From positions 1 through 63,319 of the IMG/VR virus record IMGVR_UViG_3300031232_000004: 63,319 bases of DNA. One strand, given 5' to 3'. Every line of letters begins with the position of its first letter. Within the stretch, counting starts at the first letter, position 1. Shown in pieces: positions 1-9,134 of this stretch. The stretch is from a virus. The notes under the pieces are model-generated. The model saw nothing but the letters and a program-made list of their open reading frames with translations, had not been told where the DNA came from and did not search any database. A program made the position numbers and the translations under genes.

Positions 1-1
1 T

Positions 2-3000
2 CTGGTGGAAGGGGACACTTTAACCCTAGGCACAAATTGGCCTGAAGCCTATGTCCAAACCCCAACGATTTCCGATGGAATCAATGTTACCAGCGATTCT
101 AACTATTGGGTAACTATCGATGATCCTAGTGCTAAAAAACTAGAAAACAGCTTTATAGGAGCTAATACAACGGCTCTTCCCACTACCCCAACTTTATCTT
201 CTTATGTTGCTGACGTTCACCCTATTACCCCTAACTGTAAAAAAGGGGACTGGGTTCTGTTTAATGACCCAGGATTTTCTGGAACTTGGAGTAATAAACC
301 CTTCAGGACCGAAACTGATCAAGCTATAACCTTCGAAGCTAAACAGTCTGTAGCCGGTAGGTTTGGGCATACTGCCACAGCCTTAACTCCAGCCACCGGC
401 AAATTATCTACAGTCCTTTTGGTAGGTGGCCTTTCTATACCGGGGCCTGGTATAGGAGCACAAGGAGCACTAAAAGGCCGCAACGTTATCAAAACAGCCG
501 AAATATACAACCCAAACACAGGTGTGTACACACCCACGGCGGCTATGATTACCCCTAGGGCGTATCATACCGCTACTTTACTAGGGGATGGTAGGGTTTA
601 TGTTTGTGGTGGCTTTAATTCATCTGGGGTAGTAATTAGTTCTGCGGAAATATACGATCCAGTCGCTAACATATGGTCGGCTGTGACCGCCTTGTCTGAA
701 GCACGTGCCCACCACACGGCCGTCTTATTAGCGTCGGGCTTTGTTCTCATAGTTGGGGGATGGAGTGGGGCTTACCCCCTTAACACCACCGTAGAATATA
801 ACGCTGGGTCAAATGCCTATGTTAATCCGCGAACCATGATTTCTACAAGATATGGTCATTCAGCTATTGTTTTGGCTGGTGGAGACGTTATTGTTGCAGG
901 CGGGGTAAATTTTTCTGGAAGCAACCTTATTACCCTAGCAACCGCCGAACGTTACACAGCCTCTTCCCATAGCTGGGCTGGAATTTCGGCCATGCCCGTT
1001 GGTAGAGCCTTCTTTGGTTTTCAAACAGTTAGCGCTAACCGGCTTATTGCTATAGGAGACTTGGGTTATCCTAGGTTAGATAATCAGTTCCAAGAATCTG
1101 CCGCTCAAGAAACCTTTAATACTTATCTAGCGACCACCGATACGTGGGGGGGGACTACATCCATTAACGCTGGTTCAAGTTGGACGGCTGGAGAAAAAGT
1201 TAGGGTATGTCAACCTACACTAGGAAGATCTCTTACTACTGGGAAGGTTTGTTTGTTTAACGCTTCTTTCCAGACAATTGCTGGAGAGAATAAGGGGGTC
1301 AATCTAATCTTTGATGGAACAGAATGGGACAAGACGGCTACAAACACTTTCTCCAACCAAATCCCTGGCCTAAGTGGTTGTGTAGGGGTTGGGCTAACGG
1401 GAAACTCGACAGATACTGTCGCGTGGTTCGGTGGTGTTCCTACTGTATATAAAAATACGGTAGACGTATTAGACAACCGAACGTCTGGAGCACCGGCCGC
1501 GATTACTACTCTATATGACGCTACCTTAAATTCCTGGCTAATGCCCAACCCGCTATTCAGTTCAGTGATTCTATCGACAGACCGTCTAATAGTAACCAGA
1601 TCTGAAACCCCTCCTCAAAAAATCTTGGTTGATACGAATAGCGGTGTTAGCTATATGGCATCAACTTTAAGTGACGCTATTAATTCCAACGAAATACATG
1701 CAGAAGCCGAAGTATATAAAACTTCCAAGATAAGGCTAAGCAGCCCGTCCCTTATAGACGGGGCGATCCTTCCAATTGATAAAGACTTTATACTACCAAG
1801 TCTAGGGACAACACTAGCCTCTAGTAAAATAGCCCAACTAGCTACCACAGTTTCATCCAGTGATCTAAAAACTCCTTTCGACTTTACTATATATAATACT
1901 GGGGAGACATCTTCAGGGGTTCTAGGATTTGGACAAACCTCCAGTGTATTAAAATGGACCTACGATATAGATCCCCAAGCTACTGTCTTAGGGTTAAAGT
2001 CCTATATGATGGGGTCGGAAGCTCTAAATTCAACCCACTTTGGGAATATAAAGAATACACGCAACAAAATATCTTCGGTTTCTACTTCTGGAACCGTGAC
2101 AGACCCATTACTTCAACAGCCAGTAACCGCCACCAGCCTATTTTCTCTTAGATCAAGTACCCAGGAATACACTCCAGGCCATCCGGTTGCACTTATGGAG
2201 CCGATGAAGTTTGCTTACAATGATAAACTTATTTTAACCATTGACGGGAATACTGATACTCAGAGATATACCGTCCCCATGTTCCGAAAGGTAATCCCCA
2301 ACGATTCTACTTATGGGAATACTATCTATCTAAAGGACGGGGATAATAACAACAACCAAATCCAAGCAGCTTTTGGAAATATCTATTCTTTCAACGATTT
2401 TGTTTTATTATCCAGGGCTAGGGCTATCAGTAATGCTGCCAATGCTACACTTCGGGTATTGTGGAGATATTCTAGATATGGTGCAGAAGGAAATTCTGTT
2501 GGGGTAAGGTTTGTCCCCCCGATTGGCGCTTCAACATCGTTGTCTTATTCTACCAATGTTGTTCAGGATAGAACACACGCTTTCCTAGACGCCCCTCAAA
2601 TAACAGTCGATCTAGCCCTTCCTGCTGGAGCTAAAAGGACTTCTTCTACTATCGTCCCATCTACTCGTCTAATGTGGACCGCCACTCCTGTTTCAAGCGA
2701 CAACACGGTTCAAAAGAATTTGTTTGCTCTGGGATTCCAAGTAAGTCAAGGATCTAGGGCGACTAGCGGGGCCGTGACTTCCCTTCGATTGACCTGGCCA
2801 AGCTGGGCTGGCTCAACTGGGGTTGAAGAGTCGGATGTATTATATTACCAAGGCGTAGCCCCCTCCCCTACCACCCTTCTTTCTGGACAATTCGTCGTTC
2901 AGTCTGTGACTGCTGGGGCAGGATACGATACGGTAACAGTAAAGGCCTTAAAACTCCATGATGGTACATCTAGCTGGGGGACTGCTACAAACCCAGGATC

Positions 3001-5074
3001 GGTATCTTTGTGTGCAACTGCCGAAGAACGTTTTGATAACGCCACCACCGTAAACGACTGGTTTAAGTTGTCTGATATTTCTCAATACAGCGATTTTTCA
3101 GAAACAGGTGTGACCGATTTTATAGAACACTTCCCAGGAACTGTGTCTAGGATTTCAGCCGTAGACACTAACTTTAGATGGATCGAAACGATATCTCTTT
3201 CCCCCGATATAGCGAACGTTACTGGATCCACCCAATTCAAATTTAAAAAAGACGAAGATTTGTCGGAATCATTCCAAATTTGGGCATCAAATAACAGTAA
3301 CATTAGCACACTAGTAACGGCCATGAATGGTCTACCCCTATGTCCTATATCAGGGGTGTTTACTGGATCGGGGCCTGCTACAGTAACTGCTCCTACCTGG
3401 GAGTCGACTCCAACCTATTTCAGGTTAAAGGACGGGGTTAACTGGGTCTCAACCACTACAAACCCTGCTACAATATCCGACCCTACTGGTTTCACTCTGA
3501 AAAAATCGGTTGACACCACTCTGTCTTCGTATGCTAATGATTTTTCTAATGAAATTTTTTATATTGGCCCTGCTTTTGCAAAAGATATCACAAAATGGTT
3601 AAACACCAAGGCTATTACTGGACTTAGCACTTGTGCTTCAATCGTCACTTCAAACTATAACGAAAAGGTCCAAATATCATCCAATGTCCTAGGACGAGAG
3701 GGGTCGGTATTTGTTGAGGGTGGTAAAGCCAATATGGCTACAGCCCAAGTATTGGGGTCGGCCCAACCATCTCAATATAGCGGACTAGCCATTAAAAAGG
3801 CCCTTACGGTTCAAATTAACGATGCTGAAACCGATGGTTTTACTGGTGGTCAATGGGTAAAATTAACTAATACGAATAACACGTCCAAAGTCAACAATTT
3901 CACCAACACTTGGGGGGACAACAATAAAATTCAGTATATAAGCAGATACGGAGACATTATAGCTACATCCCCTGTTTATAGAGAGATCCACATCGCTCAA
4001 AACGCCTTAAATTATGTCGGTTTTGAGAAGATTGGAGACTACACAGCCATTATACTTTACAAAGGTATGAACCGAGATGTTGAAGCCCCAAATGAGTCCG
4101 GGTATGTGAGAATATATTCAACAATCGCTACTACGGTTTCTAGTGCGAATTGTGGAGTCTTTAAGATCCTAAGAGTTGGAGAAAATGAAAGTTGTGTTGT
4201 GTTGTGGATTCATACTCCAAATACACAAGAAGAACAAGTCCGGGCTGGTATAAAATGCTATTCCGCAGACTCCATTATGCCTGGGGATACTATTACCTTC
4301 TTGACCGACGAATTTGGGATTGGTAATAAAGGATCTTGGACGGTATCAAGTATTGGGGATAATTTTGAAGGATCTCCCGCCGATATTCATCTTGATGTAA
4401 CCAATAAAGCTACCGTCGTCTTCAGTGGATATCTAAATACAAATATTGAAAAAGTTGGGGTTAGTACCTCTACTCCAATGTGGGGGATTAAAAAGGTTCT
4501 AGGAATCCTCCCCGCAGTTACTGGAAATGCTTCCGCCTATATGCTTCTTGACAACGATGACGACTATAATATGTATTCTGAGTCCGCAGGAACAATTATT
4601 CAGTCTCTAGGAAAGATGGGATTCGATCAGACCATTGTCCATGGACGAGACGCCTATAGATATAATACAGGGCTTATCGCCGAATCTAAAAAGGTGGTTT
4701 ATGGAGATCGTGCGGCCCCCGAGGACTACCCAGGTATGGCAGCAGAAGGAGCGAATATCCAGTTCGCCGGGCCTACTATTAAGCGAATCCAAATATCGGT
4801 TGCGGTCAGACTAACAAGCAATGTATCTAATCGAGACATTGTTGACAATGTAAAATCCACCATAGCTGGATATATAAACTCCCAACCGATTGGGGTGAAT
4901 ATCCCCTTGTCGGGTATGGTATCAGCCATAGAATCTTTAGATGGGGTTTCGTCGGTGGCTGTGGTATCGCCTACTTATAATGCCTCTAACGACCTAATCT
5001 TAATATCAAGTGGTGAAAAGGCCATGATTATAAATTCTAGTTCTGACATTACAGTCAGTACGATTGGAATTTAA
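2..5074 (+). CDS. Baseplate J-like protein with Kelch repeats (5' partial)
   Basis: The frame is open to the window edge and the first in-frame GTG (position 5) has no convincing RBS, so this is probably the 3' part of a longer gene; about 1690 residues are visible. Residues ~117-350 carry Kelch-type units (GR..HTA..L..G, V.V.GG, AEIYDP...W) that should fold as a beta-propeller. The last ~130 residues resemble the baseplate J C-terminus (a sheet followed by YINSQPIGVNIPLSG, then an I..L.GV..V segment), the wedge component of contractile-tail baseplates. The stop overlaps the next start by one base. The baseplate role is inferred from that terminal domain and from the neighbours; the propeller may bind a host glycan or another tail protein. 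Confidence 0.7.
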   Translation: MVEGDTLTLGTNWPEAYVQTPTISDGINVTSDSNYWVTIDDPSAKKLENSFIGANTTALPTTPTLSSYVADVHPITPNCKKGDWVLFNDPGFSGTWSNKPFRTETDQAITFEAKQSVAGRFGHTATALTPATGKLSTVLLVGGLSIPGPGIGAQGALKGRNVIKTAEIYNPNTGVYTPTAAMITPRAYHTATLLGDGRVYVCGGFNSSGVVISSAEIYDPVANIWSAVTALSEARAHHTAVLLASGFVLIVGGWSGAYPLNTTVEYNAGSNAYVNPRTMISTRYGHSAIVLAGGDVIVAGGVNFSGSNLITLATAERYTASSHSWAGISAMPVGRAFFGFQTVSANRLIAIGDLGYPRLDNQFQESAAQETFNTYLATTDTWGGTTSINAGSSWTAGEKVRVCQPTLGRSLTTGKVCLFNASFQTIAGENKGVNLIFDGTEWDKTATNTFSNQIPGLSGCVGVGLTGNSTDTVAWFGGVPTVYKNTVDVLDNRTSGAPAAITTLYDATLNSWLMPNPLFSSVILSTDRLIVTRSETPPQKILVDTNSGVSYMASTLSDAINSNEIHAEAEVYKTSKIRLSSPSLIDGAILPIDKDFILPSLGTTLASSKIAQLATTVSSSDLKTPFDFTIYNTGETSSGVLGFGQTSSVLKWTYDIDPQATVLGLKSYMMGSEALNSTHFGNIKNTRNKISSVSTSGTVTDPLLQQPVTATSLFSLRSSTQEYTPGHPVALMEPMKFAYNDKLILTIDGNTDTQRYTVPMFRKVIPNDSTYGNTIYLKDGDNNNNQIQAAFGNIYSFNDFVLLSRARAISNAANATLRVLWRYSRYGAEGNSVGVRFVPPIGASTSLSYSTNVVQDRTHAFLDAPQITVDLALPAGAKRTSSTIVPSTRLMWTATPVSSDNTVQKNLFALGFQVSQGSRATSGAVTSLRLTWPSWAGSTGVEESDVLYYQGVAPSPTTLLSGQFVVQSVTAGAGYDTVTVKALKLHDGTSSWGTATNPGSVSLCATAEERFDNATTVNDWFKLSDISQYSDFSETGVTDFIEHFPGTVSRISAVDTNFRWIETISLSPDIANVTGSTQFKFKKDEDLSESFQIWASNNSNISTLVTAMNGLPLCPISGVFTGSGPATVTAPTWESTPTYFRLKDGVNWVSTTTNPATISDPTGFTLKKSVDTTLSSYANDFSNEIFYIGPAFAKDITKWLNTKAITGLSTCASIVTSNYNEKVQISSNVLGREGSVFVEGGKANMATAQVLGSAQPSQYSGLAIKKALTVQINDAETDGFTGGQWVKLTNTNNTSKVNNFTNTWGDNNKIQYISRYGDIIATSPVYREIHIAQNALNYVGFEKIGDYTAIILYKGMNRDVEAPNESGYVRIYSTIATTVSSANCGVFKILRVGENESCVVLWIHTPNTQEEQVRAGIKCYSADSIMPGDTITFLTDEFGIGNKGSWTVSSIGDNFEGSPADIHLDVTNKATVVFSGYLNTNIEKVGVSTSTPMWGIKKVLGILPAVTGNASAYMLLDNDDDYNMYSESAGTIIQSLGKMGFDQTIVHGRDAYRYNTGLIAESKKVVYGDRAAPEDYPGMAAEGANIQFAGPTIKRIQISVAVRLTSNVSNRDIVDNVKSTIAGYINSQPIGVNIPLSGMVSAIESLDGVSSVAVVSPTYNASNDLILISSGEKAMIINSSSDITVSTIGI

Positions 5075-8000
5075 TGTTAACCATAAAAGAACTGTCGATA
5101 AGTACGGGGGTACCGACCATTGAAAAATGGTTTTGTGTTTCCAATCTTGAAATTATAGATTCCCGTATTGTAAGGATTTGGTTTACCCAAAAACCAAGTG
5201 ACGCTTCCCTTAGCTTAAGTTATTTTACCCTTACTGGGGGAACCACCTCCAGTATCAGTAGAAATACAGTTTCGGATCACTGTTTAGACCTATGGGTAAC
5301 AAATCTGACCCAAGGCCAATTCACCTTAGTGATTTCTGGTTCCGTAACCTCGTATCGGGCATCTGTAGCCTTAACCTCGACGGCTATTGTTTTTGATACT
5401 ATAAACGTAGCCGAAAATACCGTCAATAACGTCAATAACGTCAATCCAGAATCCATTATGAACTGGATTCCGGAAACGTTTAAAAGTAAACCAAAATGGC
5501 AAGGTTTTATACAGGCCTTAGATACCGGCAACCAGATCGTAAGGGATTTAGCCCAAAACGTTTTTAACCAATTATACCTATATACCGCTACAGACTCTTT
5601 CCTTAATACTCGCGCAGCCAATGTCGGGGTAAACAAACCATACAAACTTGGTTTGTCTGACGAGTCTTTTAGATATCTGGCTATTTCGGTCTCAAACCAA
5701 CAAATAATCGAAGAAGCTTTCCTAAACATAGCCGATATCTTATACGGGAAAGAATCTGTAAGGGCCTACCACAAAGCCGGAGGGCCAGGCCCTTATCGTT
5801 TATACGACGGCATGACCCTTACCATAGGGGTAGATGGGGGCAGCCTCCAGACCGTAGCCATTAGCTCTGAGCGCTATGTAAACATAGCCCAGGCCACAAC
5901 CCAGGAACTGGCAGCCGACCTTACTATTGAATTTGAACATGCTGGAATAAAAGCGGTACCTCTTAATATAAACAATACTTTATATATATATATAAAGTCA
6001 AAAGGGTTGGCTTCCAGCCTTACCATTGCTGGTGGAACTCTTCTAACTGCCGTCCCCTTCGAAGCGGGGGGAACACCCTTCTTTTACCAAAATCCAAACA
6101 CCTATGAGTCTATTTTTAGCATAGGGGCCGATCATAACTATACTTGGCACGTGGCCAATCCTTCAACAGGGGTGGTCCGGTTTGAGTCCCACGCCCAGGA
6201 CCATGTAACACATCCGTTTCATTTCCACGAAATCTATCCAGGAGATATCCTAAATATAACCGGCCCCGTTTTTCCAGCTTCGGTGTGTGGATCGTGGGTG
6301 ATATCAGATGTAAACCAGTACTATTCTGGGTCTAATCTCTATTCTTATATTGACATAAAATCGACGGCAACGGGGCTTCCTTCAACGATTGTTCAGAGTA
6401 TTGTAGAATCTTTTGTTGTAGTGAAGAATGTAACAATAAACTGTTATAACGATACCGGATGGGTGGCTGTTAATCCTTCCAGTGGGGAGGCTAATATATC
6501 TATCCCTTCCACTTCCAAAGCGGTACAAAGAAGCCCAAACAATGGAGCCTATCTAAACACGCCCTATACCTGTGAAACCAACTTAAGTTTAGTCCAGTAT
6601 AAAAATCAAGGCCAATCCTACGCAATTGGAAGATTAAACATCGGAGATTTTACTACCGTCCCAGGAATAAATGAAGGCCTAGAAGTAACCAACTTCGTTT
6701 CTACTACCACCCCCTTTAATTCCCCCTACAGTGAATATGGATCTCAAAGTTGGTTTTTAGAAGGTTCTGACCCGGCTTATGCCCTATTTGGGTCGGCCAG
6801 TAGCGGAGCTATTGAAAAGAACTCTCCAACGTCCTGGACCCAATATGCCTGGACATTTGGAGGGGTTAGTGGCCACCCTAGTTGGACTATAAGTAATCGT
6901 GGCTGGTTCCATCTTTGTACTAAAAACAGGACTAATAATGTAGTTGGATCTACTATATCCGCTACTTTTACCCACACAGCCTTTGCTACCATCTTCCCCA
7001 TCGCTATTACCATAAAGTCTGAAACTCGTAAAAACCAACTATTTATAGCCGGTGGATTTGACACCTATCTTACTTCTGTAAATGGTAACACATACTTTGC
7101 AAATGGAGTTTCCAGTACAGTATCTATCGCTACAACAACCCCCTACAATATGATTAAATCGGGGGCTTGTGAAATCCCCACCCACCACACAATTCTGGTA
7201 TGTGGAGGGGCTTTGACTGGATTTTTTGCAACTGCGGCAACAGATGTAGGTTATTTCTATAACCTTACAACAGATTCTTGGTCCCCTATGGTGGGTACCT
7301 TAAAAACAGCCAGATTAGATCACCAATGCATCCTTTTGAACGACGAAACGATCTTGGTAGTGGGTGGGAGAAATGGGTCGTGGGAAACTCCCGGAGCTAC
7401 ACATCCATCCAACACTCTTATAGGAAATGTCCTTAATAGTTGTGAACTTATCACCGTAAATGGAACTACCAATTCAGTAGCCCCGGTCTCAACAGGTAGA
7501 ATGGCCTATAAGAGGTTTGCTTTTGGTAGTATTGTTTTACCAGATGGACGGGTTTTGGTTGTAGGGGGTGTGGGATATCACGGAAACTTTAGTGCGGCAT
7601 TGTCTGAAAACCAAAACCAAAACGAGCTAAAGTCTGCTGAAATATATGATCCAGTTACTGGGGGATGGTCTTCGATCCCAGATATGTTGGATACCCATAG
7701 TTCCTGCACTGTTTCATATAACCCAGATCAAAATCAAATAATGGTTTTTGGTGGGCTGAATTCTATAAAAGCCGAATACCTTGACTTAAATACCATGACC
7801 TGGCATTACAGTGGTAATAAAAGGTATGGTGAATTTTTCCCCATCCTTACCGCAGCCTTTGGAGCACCTTTTACTATCCTAGATGAAATAGGGTGTATCT
7901 ATGGTGGGGGATATTTAGCTGGTGGGGTGTGGTATTCGAATACAAAGTCTTGGACTGTAAATAATAACTACCCAAATAAGGTAAATTACAACGGAATAAA

Positions 8001-8700
8001 TGGACTGTGGAGGGTTTTAAGTAACGACTCAAACTATATTTACATAACCCCTATGGAAAATCGGCACCAAGACTTTGTAGCTATAGCTGGAACGTGTAAT
8101 GTTACAAAGTTTAGAGCACCTACCCCAACCGAGGTAGGGGCAACTCTTATAGATCCTACAGCCCCATATCAAATAACTAACACTAGACTGGGGTTAAACC
8201 AAGTCTTAAAAACCGGAGCCAATTATTCTACAATTCAAGTAGACAGTGGGGGTACCAAAATTGAAAATGATACCTGGATTATAATTGGATACGGCTTTGA
8301 TTATCAGCAAGGCCCTATAAAATGTATCGGCCATGTCTCCGATACTGAAATAATGGTAGATCCTTCTTTTAGGTTCTCTAAAGACATCGATCCCAATGTT
8401 TTGTCTTATGCTAATACCGACATCGTTATTGTGAACCGAGGTGTTTACAGTTCTAATAGATCTTTTTCTAAAGAATTCGTGCTAACAGCATCCAACGCTG
8501 GACGTGAAGCTTTCTTGGGGTATATAAATCAAATATCGGCTACAGGCATTTACAAAAACATCGAAACTAGATACCCTTCAGACCGGGGTTTAGGAAATGA
8601 AGGCTCTTTGTTATCTGGTCTTGGAAAACTGTCGAATATTGTTGAGGTTTATGGTAAAGATGACGTAGATGAAGAACTTAAGGGGTTAAGAAATGTCTAG
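5074..8700 (+). CDS. Baseplate/tail protein with Kelch repeats
   Basis: 1208 residues, start overlapping the upstream stop. The N-terminal ~120 residues look like a beta-sandwich. Residues ~125-230 contain a helical segment (KWQGFIQALDTGNQIVRDLA, then DSFLNTRAANVGV, then a DESFRYLA stretch) that recalls baseplate wedge proteins of the P2 gpI or T4 gp6/gp53 neighbourhood. Residues ~650-960 hold a second set of Kelch-like units (VLVVGG, SAEIYDPVTGGW, IMVFGG, a D-N-T-W motif). Sharing this module with the preceding gene suggests domain duplication or shuffling between adjacent baseplate genes. It ends with an 8-nt overlap into the next gene. Structural role fairly sure, exact subunit not. Confidence 0.6.
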   Translation: MLTIKELSISTGVPTIEKWFCVSNLEIIDSRIVRIWFTQKPSDASLSLSYFTLTGGTTSSISRNTVSDHCLDLWVTNLTQGQFTLVISGSVTSYRASVALTSTAIVFDTINVAENTVNNVNNVNPESIMNWIPETFKSKPKWQGFIQALDTGNQIVRDLAQNVFNQLYLYTATDSFLNTRAANVGVNKPYKLGLSDESFRYLAISVSNQQIIEEAFLNIADILYGKESVRAYHKAGGPGPYRLYDGMTLTIGVDGGSLQTVAISSERYVNIAQATTQELAADLTIEFEHAGIKAVPLNINNTLYIYIKSKGLASSLTIAGGTLLTAVPFEAGGTPFFYQNPNTYESIFSIGADHNYTWHVANPSTGVVRFESHAQDHVTHPFHFHEIYPGDILNITGPVFPASVCGSWVISDVNQYYSGSNLYSYIDIKSTATGLPSTIVQSIVESFVVVKNVTINCYNDTGWVAVNPSSGEANISIPSTSKAVQRSPNNGAYLNTPYTCETNLSLVQYKNQGQSYAIGRLNIGDFTTVPGINEGLEVTNFVSTTTPFNSPYSEYGSQSWFLEGSDPAYALFGSASSGAIEKNSPTSWTQYAWTFGGVSGHPSWTISNRGWFHLCTKNRTNNVVGSTISATFTHTAFATIFPIAITIKSETRKNQLFIAGGFDTYLTSVNGNTYFANGVSSTVSIATTTPYNMIKSGACEIPTHHTILVCGGALTGFFATAATDVGYFYNLTTDSWSPMVGTLKTARLDHQCILLNDETILVVGGRNGSWETPGATHPSNTLIGNVLNSCELITVNGTTNSVAPVSTGRMAYKRFAFGSIVLPDGRVLVVGGVGYHGNFSAALSENQNQNELKSAEIYDPVTGGWSSIPDMLDTHSSCTVSYNPDQNQIMVFGGLNSIKAEYLDLNTMTWHYSGNKRYGEFFPILTAAFGAPFTILDEIGCIYGGGYLAGGVWYSNTKSWTVNNNYPNKVNYNGINGLWRVLSNDSNYIYITPMENRHQDFVAIAGTCNVTKFRAPTPTEVGATLIDPTAPYQITNTRLGLNQVLKTGANYSTIQVDSGGTKIENDTWIIIGYGFDYQQGPIKCIGHVSDTEIMVDPSFRFSKDIDPNVLSYANTDIVIVNRGVYSSNRSFSKEFVLTASNAGREAFLGYINQISATGIYKNIETRYPSDRGLGNEGSLLSGLGKLSNIVEVYGKDDVDEELKGLRNV

Positions 8701-9124
8701 CTCTATTATAACATCCCCTCATCTCTTGGTAAAAATCAATAGTATACCCTTTGGTCGTGTAGCCAGCTTGGATTGGACTGTCAATAGCCCCACTAGGGAA
8801 ATAAACACTATAGATCTACTGGAACCCGCTGAAATAACTAATATACATCTATCTATATCTGGCCGTATCTCTATTTATAGACTTTTAAGAGACGGTGGAG
8901 CAGAAGCTGCTGGAATGATTGGTACATGGAACTCTATGACCCTTGGTAAGTATTTTTCAGTCTCGGTAACCGACCGTAGGATTGACAATGTTATCTTTCA
9001 GGTTGCTAAATGTGTGGTTTCAAGTCAGTCCTGGTCAGCTTCGGCTAAAGGAACGGTTATGGGGCTAATTACCTTTACTGGTTTTCAGTATGTAAACGAT
9101 TCTCAGGACCTAGAACAAGGGTAA
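8693..9124 (+). CDS. Small structural protein, possibly tail-tube/baseplate tube-like
   Basis: 143 residues, overlapping the upstream gene by 8 nt, with a weak purine-rich RBS (AAGGGG) before the ATG. Composition and predicted strands (LLVKINSIPFGRVASLDWTV, then a TIDLLEP stretch, then alternating strands) suggest one beta-sandwich/tube domain like those of tail-tube or tube-initiator proteins. No catalytic motif is visible. The tube assignment is a guess from size, strand pattern and position between baseplate genes; virion protein of unknown role is the safe reading. Confidence 0.45.
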   Translation: MSSSIITSPHLLVKINSIPFGRVASLDWTVNSPTREINTIDLLEPAEITNIHLSISGRISIYRLLRDGGAEAAGMIGTWNSMTLGKYFSVSVTDRRIDNVIFQVAKCVVSSQSWSASAKGTVMGLITFTGFQYVNDSQDLEQG

Positions 9125-9134
9125 TCTTTATTGT

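Noticed and set aside
5277-5729. 150-codon antisense frame in the second baseplate gene
   Set aside because: No RBS, lies wholly within a long coding gene on the other strand.
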